From NCBI RefSeq assembly GCF_003589595.1, contig NW_020654810.1:12627638-12691637 (forward strand): a stretch of 64,000 nt of DNA, in the 5' to 3' direction. Position numbers and translations under genes: made by a program. A model generated the notes under the pieces. It was given only the letters and a program-made list of their open reading frames with translations. It did not search any database and had not been told where the DNA came from. The stretch is from Hyposmocoma kahamanoa. Taxonomy: Eukaryota > Arthropoda > Insecta > Lepidoptera > Cosmopterigidae. This document shows, in pieces, positions 42,101 to 57,100 of the stretch (its first letter is position 1; each line of letters starts with the position of its first letter).

Positions 42101-45100
42101 ATGGCAGATGACGCGCGTTAACGCGACTCAAACGAGATTCAATAGCAGCCAGAAAACTTTTTGTTTTATTGAGCTTATACGGGCACCGTAAACGCGCGTT
42201 CGTATAACGCGCGTCGTCCGGGCCTAAAAAGTACGCTTTTTGTGGAGTGACTATTATTGGTTGGGTATTGGTTCCAACGTGTAACATATCGCATTATCAT
42301 TACAATAGTGTTGTAAATCAAAATATGTGAAATTCAAAATTATACCATCTCAAAACATAAAATTTGATTCTCCACAACGTCAAAAACCGTGTCGTTGGAA
42401 TATTGTAAGAAACATTTAAAATATATTTACATAGTTCAAAATGAGATAAACTTGACAAAATAATCCTACTCAACTCAAACTACATACTCAAAAATATGGA
42501 ATTAGTTTTTTTCCCTTTTATTTTTAAATATATTTGGCAAGTAGGAAATTGTTTAGATGTCTGTATAAACTTTAAATTATACATAAACTTTATAATCTTT
42601 CACGGGAAGTGAGTAATTCGTTTTTCATCAATTCTGAAAACATACACTTTTTAAGTCAATGCACTATTGTATTAACAGTGCGATATGTCAAAACAAATTA
42701 CGCATCGCCGATTTATTGTAAAATGACTGTAATGCCACTCAATTTGTGTTCAAAAAACCTTAGCCCATTATATCATCTTTATTATCACGAATAACTTATA
42801 ATTTGAATGGGGAAAAAATTATTTCTCTAATTTTCATTGAAAATTTTATGTTCCATGTTATGATGTAAATAAATTCTTCTTCAAATTTACGAGCTACGCC
42901 CGTTAGTGCGCGTAAGGGACGGATATATCTCCACATTTCAAGTATTCAAGAATTTCGGTAGCTAACTACCATAACATAAAGTCCAACGAAGCCGATTTGC
43001 CTATGTATCTGACTTGCGGTTTTTACCGACCAGCCATTAAATAAGGGTAATTAAGTGAACCCACACAGATTACCCTGGGTTTCATACAGGTGAAATGAAC
43101 AATAATTTACATTTTTAATAAGCTCACATTTAACTTTCAATTTATGCCTCGAGGGTGATTCGAAGTGTTAAATTAAAGTTGGATTTCTTTATTAGTAGCA
43201 TATATTTCGATTTAAATATCATCAGTCCTACAATATAACAATCTTGATATATCAAGTAATTAGATATTAAATACGTATTCAGACTTAGTGTAACATTTTG
43301 TACGGAAAAATAAAACTGACGACATGAACACTTCACACAACACACAATAACAATACCTTAAACCTTTAAATACATTTTGGCAATAAAAAAATACAATGAA
43401 TTGAGATCTAATTATAGAACGAGCTAAAAATCATAGATTTCGTTTAGCAACTTTCCGGTCGTTGCATTTTCCTAATGCGTAAAAGAGAAAAACGTAATCG
43501 ATATCACAACACGACCTTCACTAGATTGCAGCCATTTTGCAACAAACGCGGACTTCGATGTTTCCTAGTGGCCTTTGTTTCTATTTCTCTATTCAGTATT
43601 CGGCGGTGGTTCATAATGGCTAGTTTTGTCAAATCTTTAAGCGAGCAATGTCATTGTATGTTTGAGGAAATACGGTATAATAAAAAGCTTGATAGTAGCG
43701 TGGCGGTGTCAAGGGGATTACGTGTATCTGGGTCGATCCTCAGACGGCAGCAGCCCTAAATCTCGACACATAATTACGGAGTTGCGGACGCGGGGCGAGG
43801 CATCTAGATCGCTCGCTGCCACTCAAAAACTTTTTGACCCGCCCTATTTGCGAGCCCTTGACGATATCGTCGACACAATTAATTTAAGAAATTATATCAT
43901 CAGCTTGACCTTGAAATATAATGCTTTTTCTTTATTGTTTACAGCTTTAGTAACATTGCAGAAATTCAATAGAAAATGATGGATACCTCAAATTCCACAA
44001 TGAATGGATGTCAAAGACAACGAAATTTTTCACCCTTTGTATGTTTGTGTGTGTGGAGATGCTTTTGGAATATCAATCATATTTCGTTGTCATAAGCAGA
44101 TCACTAATAATATTATCACATGTGACGCTATATCAATTTGGTAGGCAACGAAGGAAATGGACAGTATAGCTTTTTTTATAGAGATTCGAGTCAAGAGGGA
44201 TGGGCTATCTTTGCAAAGGCATCGCCTCTCATTTTACCACACAAGGGAAAAGCTGCAGAATCGAAATAAGCTATGGTTTTATGAAAGGCAAACGACAAGT
44301 AGTGAAGGCAGGGAATAATTTCACGTGATATTATTATAACATGTGTTTTTATCTTTTTACATAAAGAATGATTCATTTAAAATATTAACTTAATACTATA
44401 AACAATGTATTTCTTTATCTGCTGATTTCAGTAAGTTTCATTTAAACCATATCATAAGATAGACAATACAACATAAACTACGTAAAGTTTTTACGTATTT
44501 ACGTCAGAAGAAAAACACATCTTAAAATATTATGCAACTTATGAAAGGTTTATATCTTGTCCCATTATCGGATATATTATATGTAAGACTTAAAGAAATT
44601 TTAATATGAATGAACAGCATAGAACATCCAGTTCTGGAACACAGTTAAACCAGTGTAAGAAGATCTCTTATTGAAACCAAAGAAACAGTAAATAAACAGC
44701 GGACATTTATAAATACACGATGTGAATAACTCAATTCATCTGTTTAGGCGTTTAGTCCCAAATACCATGTAGTAAAAATTGACAACAAAAAATAGTGTAA
44801 ATCATGTCCACAAAGATTCGGGAACGAGTACAATAGTGCTATATTTTATGTCGTTTTGTGGAGTATCGGCAATCAAACAAACTTTGGTATCAAAGACCGA
44901 TTTTATGTGTGCTGCGTGCCTACGCTTGTTCCACAAACAAACCACAATAGAAATATCGAACTTACGGACCTTGCAGGAAAACAAATATCTATATGACTTG
45001 AAACTAATTTAAGTGTGACAATTCTGAACTACTTTATCAAGTTATTGGAGCGTGCAGTGGAGGAAATAATAAAGTTACTTCTGAATGCGATTAGAATTGT

Positions 45101-48100
45101 GAAGTTACCGTGGTCAATGATCGAAAACGACGTTCTATTTTGATGGAACAAAATATTTTCTTAAACCGCAAAGTATTACTACTTTATTTTATGTATTGTG
45201 TTATATTTTGAAATTACCTTGAAAAGTAAAAATTCCCAGGTTGGTAAATATAAAAAATCAAATGGATCAATATACTGCTAGTGTGCAGACCGCCGAAAAG
45301 CGGCTAATGCTGGCTGACGTCGACACGCGCTTATTTACGGCCCCTAAACGGCTCTGCGGGTATTACTCCCTCGGCCAACACAACCGCATCCGGTCTACTC
45401 TAATTGTATCAAAAACTCATGTCAATTCCGATGTATGGTTTTTATTGCCAAAAATTAAATATGGAACGTTGTATTATGTTGCTTAATGGCAAGAAATGTT
45501 TTGCTTATCTAATCGCACAATTAATATTATGTCTATTAATCGGTGTTATAGTGTATAATATAAATACATGTATAATCCGAAGCAGTAATTAGGTATACTT
45601 TAATCTTAACGTATGACTCACTAGCACCTATAACTAAAGCAATTGGAAAAAATTTTGGAACGGAAACTGTGAAATTTGAAATGTAAAAATTAATTAACCA
45701 AACATTGTGACTAGTACTTAGGCATGTGCAAGCATGACAACAGTTTATAGGAAAAAGAAAAGTTGGGAATAATAAACAATGTGTCAGTACCGCGGAAGTT
45801 AAGATGATATTCTTAAAAGTACAGCATTGTTATTCCAGAGTAATCTGTCGTAATAAAAGGTTGCTGCTGTCAAGCAGGCAGGAGGCTGGTGCAATAAAAG
45901 AATGAGACTGAAATGCAAGCAAGTATGTGAGCGATGACAATGGGACCGCACGGCGTAGAGCGTGCATTGAGGCCCGAGCCGGCGGCGGCGGCGGCAGACT
46001 AAGCGAGAATCGCTGCGGCAGACCTTACGTAACGGAAACCACCCCCTACCCACCCTGCCCCTGCCTTGACACTTCCGAGACCGCCCGACAGCCAGCCACA
46101 GCATGTATTATTGCATCTGATACGAACCGCAACGAACTTTTGGTTTTAGTAAGAATATCTTTAGATTATTTTTGTTTTGCACAATTAAAAGAATAAGGAA
46201 GTTAAGATTTTGTCTCAAAACTGTAAACTTAAAAAACGATTAACAAAGCTCATACAACGCGAAGCAAATTACCGAAAATTTCCGACGTAGGTATTTTAGA
46301 TGGCGATTTTCACAGCGAAAGCAACAAAATCGTACTACCTGAGAATAAATAATGATACTGTCCAATCCCAGAAATGAGGGTCGTTTTATCACCTGAGACG
46401 TATGATGCGGACAGGAAAGGACGGCTTGAGACTCACGTTTCTTCCGATCTGAATCCCAGTGCTTGACCCTAATAACGAATAACCTCCCTCTAGGATAAAT
46501 ACGCTGAATCACCAACCACATAGATTCGGAAGCTATCATTCGAAACCAATCACAATGTTATGCTTGCGGTCACACGGACAAATGATACAACGCAAAACAA
46601 TATGTATTGATGTTTCTTGTAAGCGCGCGATACACTGTTGGTCAACATTATTGGCGGAAGATTTTGTAAAAGAATTTACGGTTATTGCTGTTGGTTAGGA
46701 AGCGTAAACTTAGTTGAAAAAGATAAATTGTTCAACTTATTGGTGTCTTGGCTGGGAAAAACATTAACGCTCTTTATAGAATTCTGTTCTTCACAGCTAG
46801 ATGTCTTCAACGGATTTAAGTTAACACACGAAAACAATTATATCGGTTTTGATCCGCGAATTTTTCCCAAAAACAAAGGCTTGCCTCTCACAAATTCGTA
46901 CTTAACGACATCGCATTATTCAGAATGACAGAAAGAGAGATACAACGTTAACAAGTGTTCTGTTTCTGTGCTCCATCCATGTTACGACGTCAGGAACAGA
47001 GATCCCCAGGGCCGGAACAATCTTGTTTACACTAAATTACGGGACACTATCACATTATTATATCACAAATTTGTGACGTTAAGCACTAACTAGTTTTATA
47101 ATATAAGTACATTATGCTCTCGTTTCTTCTTCTGTACCCAAGTCGGTTTTTTTTGTGGCTTTATTTTTGTTTAAATTTAATAAATGTCGAGAATATAACT
47201 TAGACGTAAGACTGTTTATGTGTTATGTCTTACGTCTAAGATTACGATTGTGAATATACACATAATAATAAAAGGGAAGCCATAAACATTTTCACCAAAA
47301 TTATAATTATTCAACATACTTGCACTTTTGTGTTTAACAGTACAACCTAAGCAGATATTCTTTTCAAAAAAAGTTATTACAGTTACATAGGATCGGATGT
47401 GTGTATACTCTTTTTCTAGTTGTGACTCGTCAAATGTACTATAATAAAGAAATCCGAAAGTGTGGCTATTTTGTGTGTTTCATCTGTTTTGAGCTCGGCA
47501 GTGATGTATTCTCATATGTCTTTATATCGAAGTGGCAGAGCGACTGTTAAAAGACAAAGTTGAGTCGCGCCGTCGCCAACGCCGACTCAGCTCTGAAACC
47601 ACTTTGTAAACTTTCAGGGCACATTGAAGTACTTGAAAATTACTCTTTTTAATCTCACAAAGAAATACAGTACATGACTATGGAAAATTGTTGGTAACTA
47701 GTTTCTTACGACGATTCATATTAATTGTCAACTACCAGTCGTGCAATGAAGTTAGAAATATCCAATGTTTCATACCATTTAAACTGTTGCCGCATTCTAA
47801 TTAGTGAGTATGAAAATATTTTAAAAATAAAATTGTGTAGGAGATTGTAATCAAATAATTAACTAAAAAAATAATGAGTCAATTAAAATAATATAAGCTA
47901 TACAAAAAAAGAACTTACAAAGATAAATGTACACACGAGGTGAACTGTTTATCATTGTCCGTAATCGGAATTCTTATCGGCAAGTTATCGTAACAAAACT
48001 GATGCTGTGCTTTCTGATACCATTTTCTCTCACAATATAAACATTATATGCGTATTTTGCAATATATATGTACTTGTGGCTTGTTTGTCTGATAACATCA

Positions 48101-51100
48101 GATTATCATGTCGACACATTTTACCAAGCCAAACTCTTTTTTAACCGACTTCAAAAAAAGAAGAGGCTCTCAATTCGTCTTTTTTTATGTATGTTATGCA
48201 ATAACGGCGTCTGTGAACCGATTGTGATTATTCTTTTTTTATGGAAAGAGAGACCTCAATAGTGGTCGCATTTGAATTTGAAGAAAATATTCCACCTCTA
48301 AGGCTGGCAAACTAGGGGATAAATCCGGTTTCGCGCACTTTCCGGCAACCGATTTCAATAAAACTTGGCAGATAGATGTAATTCCACGAACTTTTGAGGT
48401 CGGTTTTTTTAGTACTCTGTACTGAGATTATTGTCCAGTCATTTTCGTCACATGCACGGTATTTTGCTAAGGATATAATTTAATAAAGGCTTAAAAAGCG
48501 TTACGAATAGTTTGCGATTCTGATATCGGATATGTACCTATACTCAAATGCAGAACGAACATACTCAAAATGTATGTAAATTTAAACATTGCATTTACGA
48601 AGGGTGCTTTGTATATGCTTATTTTAGACATGCTTTCTAAAATATGAACATATAACGCTTCACATAACTAAAACAAAGAGTTATAAAAGTGTCATGGTTT
48701 AAAAGACTTTTATAATAACAATTTCTTAATGAACTTCGCAGCTCCAGAATAGTAGTTCATTTCTCTCGGAACAATGGAGGAATCCAAGTAAAAAATACTT
48801 GAGTTCTTCCTTGATTTACGCAGTATGGAAATAATTTTACAATATCTCGAATAGACCTTGTCTAGCTGAATTATTCCGCTTGGGGAATTTGATCGTTGTT
48901 CAACTCCGCAACTTATTGCTGTGAACAATGAACAATTAAGTGAACAAAATGTGGAGGAACAGTGAAAGGGTCGGCAATTATCTCGCGTTCATGTCATAAA
49001 CCACGGCAATTTCATTTCTGAAAACGGATCTTCGATTATATATTTATTACAAGCGTATACGAAGTGAAAACTCTTACGCACTATAACTTAGTAAGTTTTG
49101 GTACAATTTTATAAAGACATCAAAAAATTTGTAATCGGTAAAGACATCAAATAAAGATAAATTACAGGCACAGGACTTTTTGGCTCAGGTGCCCGGTGCA
49201 GTGGCAGTGCCCTTCAGATCTTTGCGATTTAAAGCTCTGAGTGGCATTGCAATTGTTATGGACAGGCGTGTCGCTTACCACCAGGCACAGACTTGTTCGC
49301 CCTGTCACTCAGGGTCGTATTCTAGAACTCTACTCAATGCTCAAGTCAGGATTGCACTGGAAACACAAGCACTGGAAATACGAACCTAATGGCAGGGACT
49401 TGAGCATGATTTCGAGTGCTTTAAACCATACTCAAATCCTGACTTGAGCATTGAATAGAGTTCTAGAATACGACTCTTAGTATCATAAAAAAAGATATAA
49501 TACCCTCTACTACGTTAGATTAAACTCATTAATTATTTTATATATGACCATATACATACATTCACAGAAAACAGTGCCATATTTAAGTAAGACAAATCAA
49601 TCGTAAAAATTTAATGAAGATAAACATTGTTGGCATAACCACAGATAATTCTATACTAGTGCATAACTGAGCATCGGTGCGATGCGTTGCCTACACTGTA
49701 CAACTACGTACAGTGCATTGTGTGTAGGTAAAGGTAAAGGCAGTGTCTATATGTCAGCGCCGCTAAAATTTAGCTTTGTTCCACGCCACGTATTCTTTTA
49801 AAATACCTTCTTTGACATTAAAAACAATCCTATCAATACGAGCTATGTTCAGAATATAGTCATTAATCAATAGCAGTCATGTTCGAGAACTCGGTGAGCG
49901 GCCTAGATGGTATCAATAAATTCTGATAGGATAATTTGGCAAACAGAATGTCCCGCGACCTCATGCGACCCGACAAAAGGAGGCTTGATTTGGCTGCTCG
50001 CCAATAACAGCGACACAAGTTACTTGCGTTTGAAACGTCATCACTAAAATTTGATTCCAGAAAAAAGAACTAATGTATCTTTACAATTCAAAGAAAGTGG
50101 TTGCAAGGGAAATTGAATATTGCATTCTTGTTGCGCCGGTAGACGCTGCGGTCGCATATCAATTTTCATTCGACGTTTCACAAATTTTTAAATGTTACTT
50201 CTTTTTCTACAATTTTGTGTCCTTTTGAAGAGGGAAAGTAAAAGCGGAACATTTATATTCACATTTACACATTCTTTTTTTACAGTTTACAGCCACCAGT
50301 CAGGTGAAATATCTCGGTGTCATTATTGACCAAACCCTTAGTTGGCGCAATCACATAAATTATTTGAATACGCGTGTCCGTAAACTAATATATGTCTTCA
50401 AAAACCTCCGACAAGTGGCTGATGCTGACACCCTCTACATGACTTATTCTGCCCTTTGTGTATCCTTGCTCACTTACTGTCTTACAGTTTGGGGTGGTGC
50501 GGCAAAAACTACTATACTTAAACTGGAAAGAGCCCAGAGGGCAGTCCTAAAAGTTATGTTTAAAAAACCCTATCGGTATCCAACTTCGTTATTATATGCC
50601 CACACCTCAGTTTTGTCGGTTAGGCAGTTATACGTACTACAAGTGATCTTACAGAAGCATATCCTATTAAAATTTGACCCTGCTATCCTTAAGAAACGTA
50701 AAAATAATTATGTCTGTCCAAACAGGCAACATAAAACTACTTTGGCTGGAAAACACTTCCGTGTACTCAGCTCGCGTTTATATAACTCCTGTCATAGTAA
50801 AATAAATATTTACTCTCTTTCCCGTTATGAAGTCAAGAAAAATGTTACAAATTGGCTAAAAAGTCATGACTACGCTGCCACAGAGTCGCTGTTAAGGTAA
50901 TTTCATATTTGTTGCATTTTCATAGTTACTCACAGAGGCTGTCTACTTCCATTCAAACTTATGGCTTCTGACTCTCCTATTTTCAAGACCTTTTTATGTA
51001 CTCAATGGCAACAATTATAACAAACCCACATACATCTCATTTACACACACGAACTTTCGAATCACTCAAAATACATAACACCCACACTCCACTATTTTTT

Positions 51101-54100
51101 GACACACTGCTCCATTACTAAACTAACATAGTTTAAGTTTCACATAAATTACACTAACTCTTTCTTTTGCATCTTCTGTATAAGTTTTTTTTAACATTAC
51201 AAATTTGTCCCTTCTGGGTCCCAAATGAACAGTTATATTGTACTGGTTTTGGGACTACAGACTTCCTTTTTGTATTCTCGTAAGCCATATGCTTAAAATA
51301 TACGATTGATGCTTTCCCGCCGTGGCTGCAACAGTACCATCTGCGAACAAAGGTTAAATCCTTTCGTAGGGTCTGCATGTTGCCTGACTGGACAGCAATC
51401 AATCAATTGCTAATTAAGTATTGTAACTATCTCTCCAGTAACTGTGAATGGCTATCAATAAAGTTATTATTATTATTATTATTATTCTTTAACAGCTACT
51501 TCCTCACGGAGTTAATACTTGTAACGTTTAGACATAAACGGAGTTTGGTACTTTCAGGTTTGCAACTTTACTCCCCACAACTTCAGCAGGCGGCTCATTG
51601 AGGAAAAAGGCATTAAATGATATAACTTAAAGCATTGTAACTAAGCTGAGCTGTTCAGACGACACGTGTGACGGCTGCTAAATATAGGCATCGACACACA
51701 GTATGAATCAGCTGTTACGCGATGACGTCGGCACCACGATAAGTAGAGCCATAACGATAGACGCGACATAGGGGAAGTGCACTTTTCTGTAAGGAGAGAT
51801 CTTCCTCAAACATTTGTAGTCTTTTACATACTAACAGTTCTTAAGTTGGATGCTTATAGCAATAACCACCATTGAAGTCAAATTGGCTCCCATGACTCAG
51901 CTATAATCTCGGGTAACTTTTAAGCATCTTGTAAGGCGCGTTGTGCTGGTACGACGCTCGACGAGACTAATAGATTAATTGAGCGATGGAGAAAAGATTT
52001 GTCTTCGGCGTAAGTAACCCTTCAGTTGGTATTTAAGGTAGAAACTACCTACGCAAGTTGTTTCACATTTTCAGGTAATATCTAATTGGTCAGCTCTCGT
52101 CGGCTGTGTGAGCAATGAGACTTTTATGATCGTGATAACATAGTTGACCCGATGTGTGTCACATTTATATATATACTATGAAGGGCGCCTTACACACAAC
52201 TAAAACAAATTTAAATAGAAATAACCAGATGTTTTATTACATATAACGGGAGGGAGAGTACGGGAGTTTATGTTTCATTGCATAAAACATATTTTGTATT
52301 TGTAATAAATGAAGAATGAAAAGAAAAAACCAAATAACTAACTAGTAAGTACGACTGAATAATAAGAATACTCTTCTCTAAGCTACATTCAATAAATATT
52401 AAGGCGAACATAGACTCTTGAAATAAGGTGTATATCAATTTCGAACTTCTGTGACACTCGTCATTGTTAGTTCAATAAGAAAACTTGAAAGAGTTCAAAT
52501 AACAAATTGGCGCGATAGGTTCTCAATTGAGACATGCCAAATATCGACACAATGTAGAAAAGAAAGAAATTGTACAGAAACTTTTTTAACTTGCAAATTC
52601 TTTAGCGCGCCTCGGAATTCTGTGGCAATCAAACTCTCTGAAGTTTTGCGTTCAGACACGGGTTCAGATAAAACTTCTACCGTTAAAATGTAGGTAAATA
52701 ACTTGGGAACAAGGAAAAAACTGGAATGAAATGAGGTAATTGTGTTAGGTAAGTAGCGGATTTTTTTATTACATGATGTTAGGCTTTACTGTTATTTTAG
52801 ATACGCTGTGACTATGCAAACTCGTTTATTTCAAAATTACCGCGTACATGAAAAAGAATTCCACACGAGTAAGTAACTAACACCATTAACCACAATTATT
52901 TGAGGGGCACAGACAATTTAAAGTTTAATAAGTCAGTGTTTCAACTTTGTCGAAATATGTTTATATTTCGAGCTCTTAGGTTTTCGCGATTGTTACATAT
53001 AGGAAATGAAAACTATTTTTCCGGATTTACCAACCCATGTTGAACGTGACCATGGGACCTGTAAAGGGCCCAAACGTTTGGTTTGTTTGAAAAAACAAAT
53101 ATTGATTGAAATCCGGAAAAATAGTTTCATTTCCTATATATATCTACATTAATAAATTATAGTCTAATAAGACTATTAGAAGCTTAAGGTATTATTAATA
53201 ATTATTGATAATAAGATATAAGGCAAGAGCAAGGGAAACCGCATGTTTAAAATTATTAAAATTATGTTAAATTCATATAAATATAAACAAATGGTAATTA
53301 ACAATATTTCATAGCGCTACCTATATTTACTATTGCATAACTATAATACCAACGTAAAGAAGTGATAAATATTATGAAATGCATTATCAGTATAATTTTT
53401 ATTAGTTGGAGTTCCCCATTGTGCAGTTCTATAGGATCCACACTGTAATATGACTAAAATGCTAATAGTTATAAATTCTGGAATACTTTGTAACACCCAA
53501 TACGAGTATACTTATACATTTTAGCTCCACAAAACAGGAAAATGTAAAACACTAGCAGTAGGAAGTTTAATTGAATTCACATCACAATTTTTATTACACA
53601 ATTCCATAGTTTGTGATATGAACTTTTATTATTATAATAATGATCTTTTTCATTTTTTAAACAAAGACAAAAGCAATTAAACAACAAGGCGACAAAGTCT
53701 CAGTAAGAATGAAGTGCAAAGATTGATGATGAGTTGATGATACAAGCATGACTGTGAGTCAACTTAACGAAGGCCAAGCGCCGCGCCGGATGCCGACACC
53801 AGCAGATAACAAGCATTTGTAACACTACTATTAGTGTAAAATTACATGCAAATGGGAGGAAAATTTAACTAATGTTAGTTCGAAATGTTGTATTCAGCAA
53901 TTAAGAACGACAGTTTTGCTTTTAGATCACAGGTATAATAGATATATAGATAACATGATTGAGCTGGTATTAAAATACATCAGACGTAAAGCCAAGTACA
54001 TCCTGAGAGTGGAGCGTTTGGAGTCCCGCCACAGCGTCATTTTAATTTGTTTGTGGTGAGAATGCCAATCGAACATCTGCCGATTTTCATGAAGGAAGAC

Positions 54101-57100
54101 TTTTGGTTAAAGGGTGTCGTAAACCGGCGATTCCGGGACAGGTTACCTAACACCAGATTCCGCCACACTTCGCCGACGAGTGCAATTCGTGTAGATTAGT
54201 TATTTAGGTTTTATATTATATTGTGCAATCTGGAAAACACACATACAAAAGAAGCGTGATGAGGTCAATAAGTTCAGATCATTGGAATGGCTTCTGGGCA
54301 AAAAATTCCTGATTGTCCTCTGAGAACAAGTTAATCATCTACAAAACAGTCCTTCAACCGGTTTCGAATTACGGGTTGCAACTGCGGGGATCAGCAAGTA
54401 TGTCAAACTTGAAGATATTACATATTATCTGAAAATTCCATCTGCCCAACCAGGGCAAGTAGCCTATAAGGACAGAATCTCACGACATGTAAACAGGCTT
54501 GCACAAGCTCTGAACGATCCTCTAAGTAACAGACGATTGAAGAGACGACGCGTCATATAGGACTAAAGGAAGGAGACATTGGAAAGATGAAAGCAGCCTA
54601 ACGCCGGGCGGGCCAGTCTAGCACGCCAAATAGATCACAACAAAACAACTGCTTAATCCAAGAATCGATCGCATGTTGCAAAAGGTATTATAAGAAAGAA
54701 AAAATATAATATTTATGTATGTTAGTCTTTAAGGTATAGTAAGGTAAATTAGCCTGCCGCCGCTAGTTGTAAGGGCGCTTGTGACAAAAACTCAATATTT
54801 ACTTTTCTCTTGTGGTAACTTCATACCTTATCCATATAGGAAAAAATAAAAATAGTGAGAATTGGCTTTTCTTACTGATCACGGCAGTATATATATACAT
54901 ATTTTTAATGTCATAGAGTGTCGAAATGAATAAATAAATAAACAGTGTTTTTTTTAATGGGACAGTATGGGGAAATCCAAAACCATTGAAGACACAAGGA
55001 AACTGTCTTAGGAACCATTAAGTCTTTTTTTGTGAAAGCAATTTTGGCATATATAGTCAATTTTTTGGTGTAAGAATGAGTTGCCTACAAAAATGAATAA
55101 AATTGATCAATATTTTTTCTAGTGCTATACTGTCCCATTAAAAAAAAACATCTGTATATGTGTAACATAACTAAAAAGTCAATGAAATGAAAATAAAGGT
55201 ATTACTACTAAGACCGATGAAATAATAACTAGAATAAATGAATAGTTGAGAAATGTGCATGTTGATACACTTTATAAAATGTTACAATACAATTCCTGTA
55301 TAAAAATATAAAAATAACCTTTCTTAAATTAACTGCAAAAACAATAATTTACATTTTTAGTTGAAATAGTGTACAAAACTTATTTGGAATTTTGCCATTT
55401 TCCATTGAACGTAGTTGAATGTGAATAATAAATTAGAAATACAATACAATTCCTGTATAAAAATATAAAAATAACCTTTCTTAAATTAACTGCAAAAACA
55501 ATAATTTACATTTTTATTTGAAATAGTGTACAAAACTTATTTGGAATTTTGCCATTTTCCATTGAACATAGTTGAATGTGAATAATAAATTAGAAATTAT
55601 GTGTAAGAAATATATTAGAATGATTACTTGCATTTTTACTAGCCAATTACTAAAATATGACTGTTATTATAATATTTCGTTATCACTTGTAGCAATCTGC
55701 TTTCTTGAATGACTTTTAAAAAAATATCATGGAAATCATACTATATAATTAGTTTTCTATTTTTTGTTGTAAACAACCACAAAAAATATATATTATTAGC
55801 CTTTCTGTCACCTGTAATAATTAATGGATATATTTGAAAGATTCAAAATATTTTTTAAATCTTTGTCATGATTTTCTACTTGTAATATATGGATAAGATA
55901 TAAATTAAAGTGGCATGCAAACATCGTGTTTCGTAATACAATTATTCTCTTAATTTTGTATAAAAAGTCTATTTTACACAAGAACATTAACTTGATTAAC
56001 AATTTGTATATTCAAAGTAAGTATTTTGACATACATTTCAAGTATTTAACAATGATAATATGGCAGACAATCACACAAACACATCATCAAGAACTAGGGC
56101 GATAAGAAGATATTGTATATGCTTAGTATAATGTGAGGAAATTAACTTCCGTGGCACTTATAAGAACATCCTTCCAGATCAGAAACAATTTGAAAAAGAA
56201 AGAAAATACTTTCCGAAATAAGTGGTACTGGAAATCACCACCTCTTATCTACCCAGTTCTTTCCAAGTAGAATTTCTGAATTGAAGTAATGTTGAATAGT
56301 GATAAAAAAAAAGAATCAATTAAAAAATCTTTTATCCAGACAAGTTGTACTGACTATATTTAATAACTTTGAAAACTCCATAATAGATAGTGATACACTT
56401 TTACCTCCTTATAATAAACATATTGCATTTTTTTAAATATAAATTCACAACTTCAGTGCATAAAGCTTTATATTCAATGAAGTTTTATTTCACATTGTAA
56501 TTGTGGCAATAATTTCGGATAAATAAGACTAACTAGTTCACAGTAACCAATATCAGGAGGGAAAAGGAATGTTGAGAAAAAATAGAGGTAAAAGGTGTTA
56601 CACAGCCTTGAGGTTCAATCAAAACATGTACAAAATTTATGTCAATTTAACAATCTATATGGTTGTTAAATTTACATGAACTTTGGTCACCCTCAAGATC
56701 AAAATGGAATGGGCAATTTTAAAACAATAGAAATCTCCATAACTAATAATTGATAATGAAGAGCCAGTAACAAACTTCTCTTTTATTAAATCTTAACCTT
56801 TGTTATATAGTACTTGCAATTTTTTTTTGCCATATTATGTTACAAATCAGATTTGGTTAAAACAGATATCTTAACTTCCTTTAATAGGCATTGAAATAAC
56901 CCTAGCAAATGTTTCATCTAAGGTGGGTAAGGGAATAATATTTCTTGCAGTATTAGAGTTTAAACAGTATCTTGTAAATCCATTTGCAAAGCTTTTTATA
57001 TATGATTTTGAGTTAACAACTAATAAGGTAATTTAAGGTCTTATTCTACAATCATCATTATCATCACATAGTCAACACTTCACCAGCACCTGGTACATGA

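Noticed and set aside
42110..42215. Short GACGCGCGTTA inverted repeat
   Set aside because: Only 11-bp arms with unrelated interior; too weak to call an element.
43475..43979. Two overlapping open frames, one 105 codons, in intron 1
   Set aside because: Composition and lack of motifs suggest chance or an old repeat; no evidence of a gene.
45799..46196. GC-rich open frames around (GGC)n
   Set aside because: Driven by a short GGC microsatellite at about 45981-45995; no protein family recognised.
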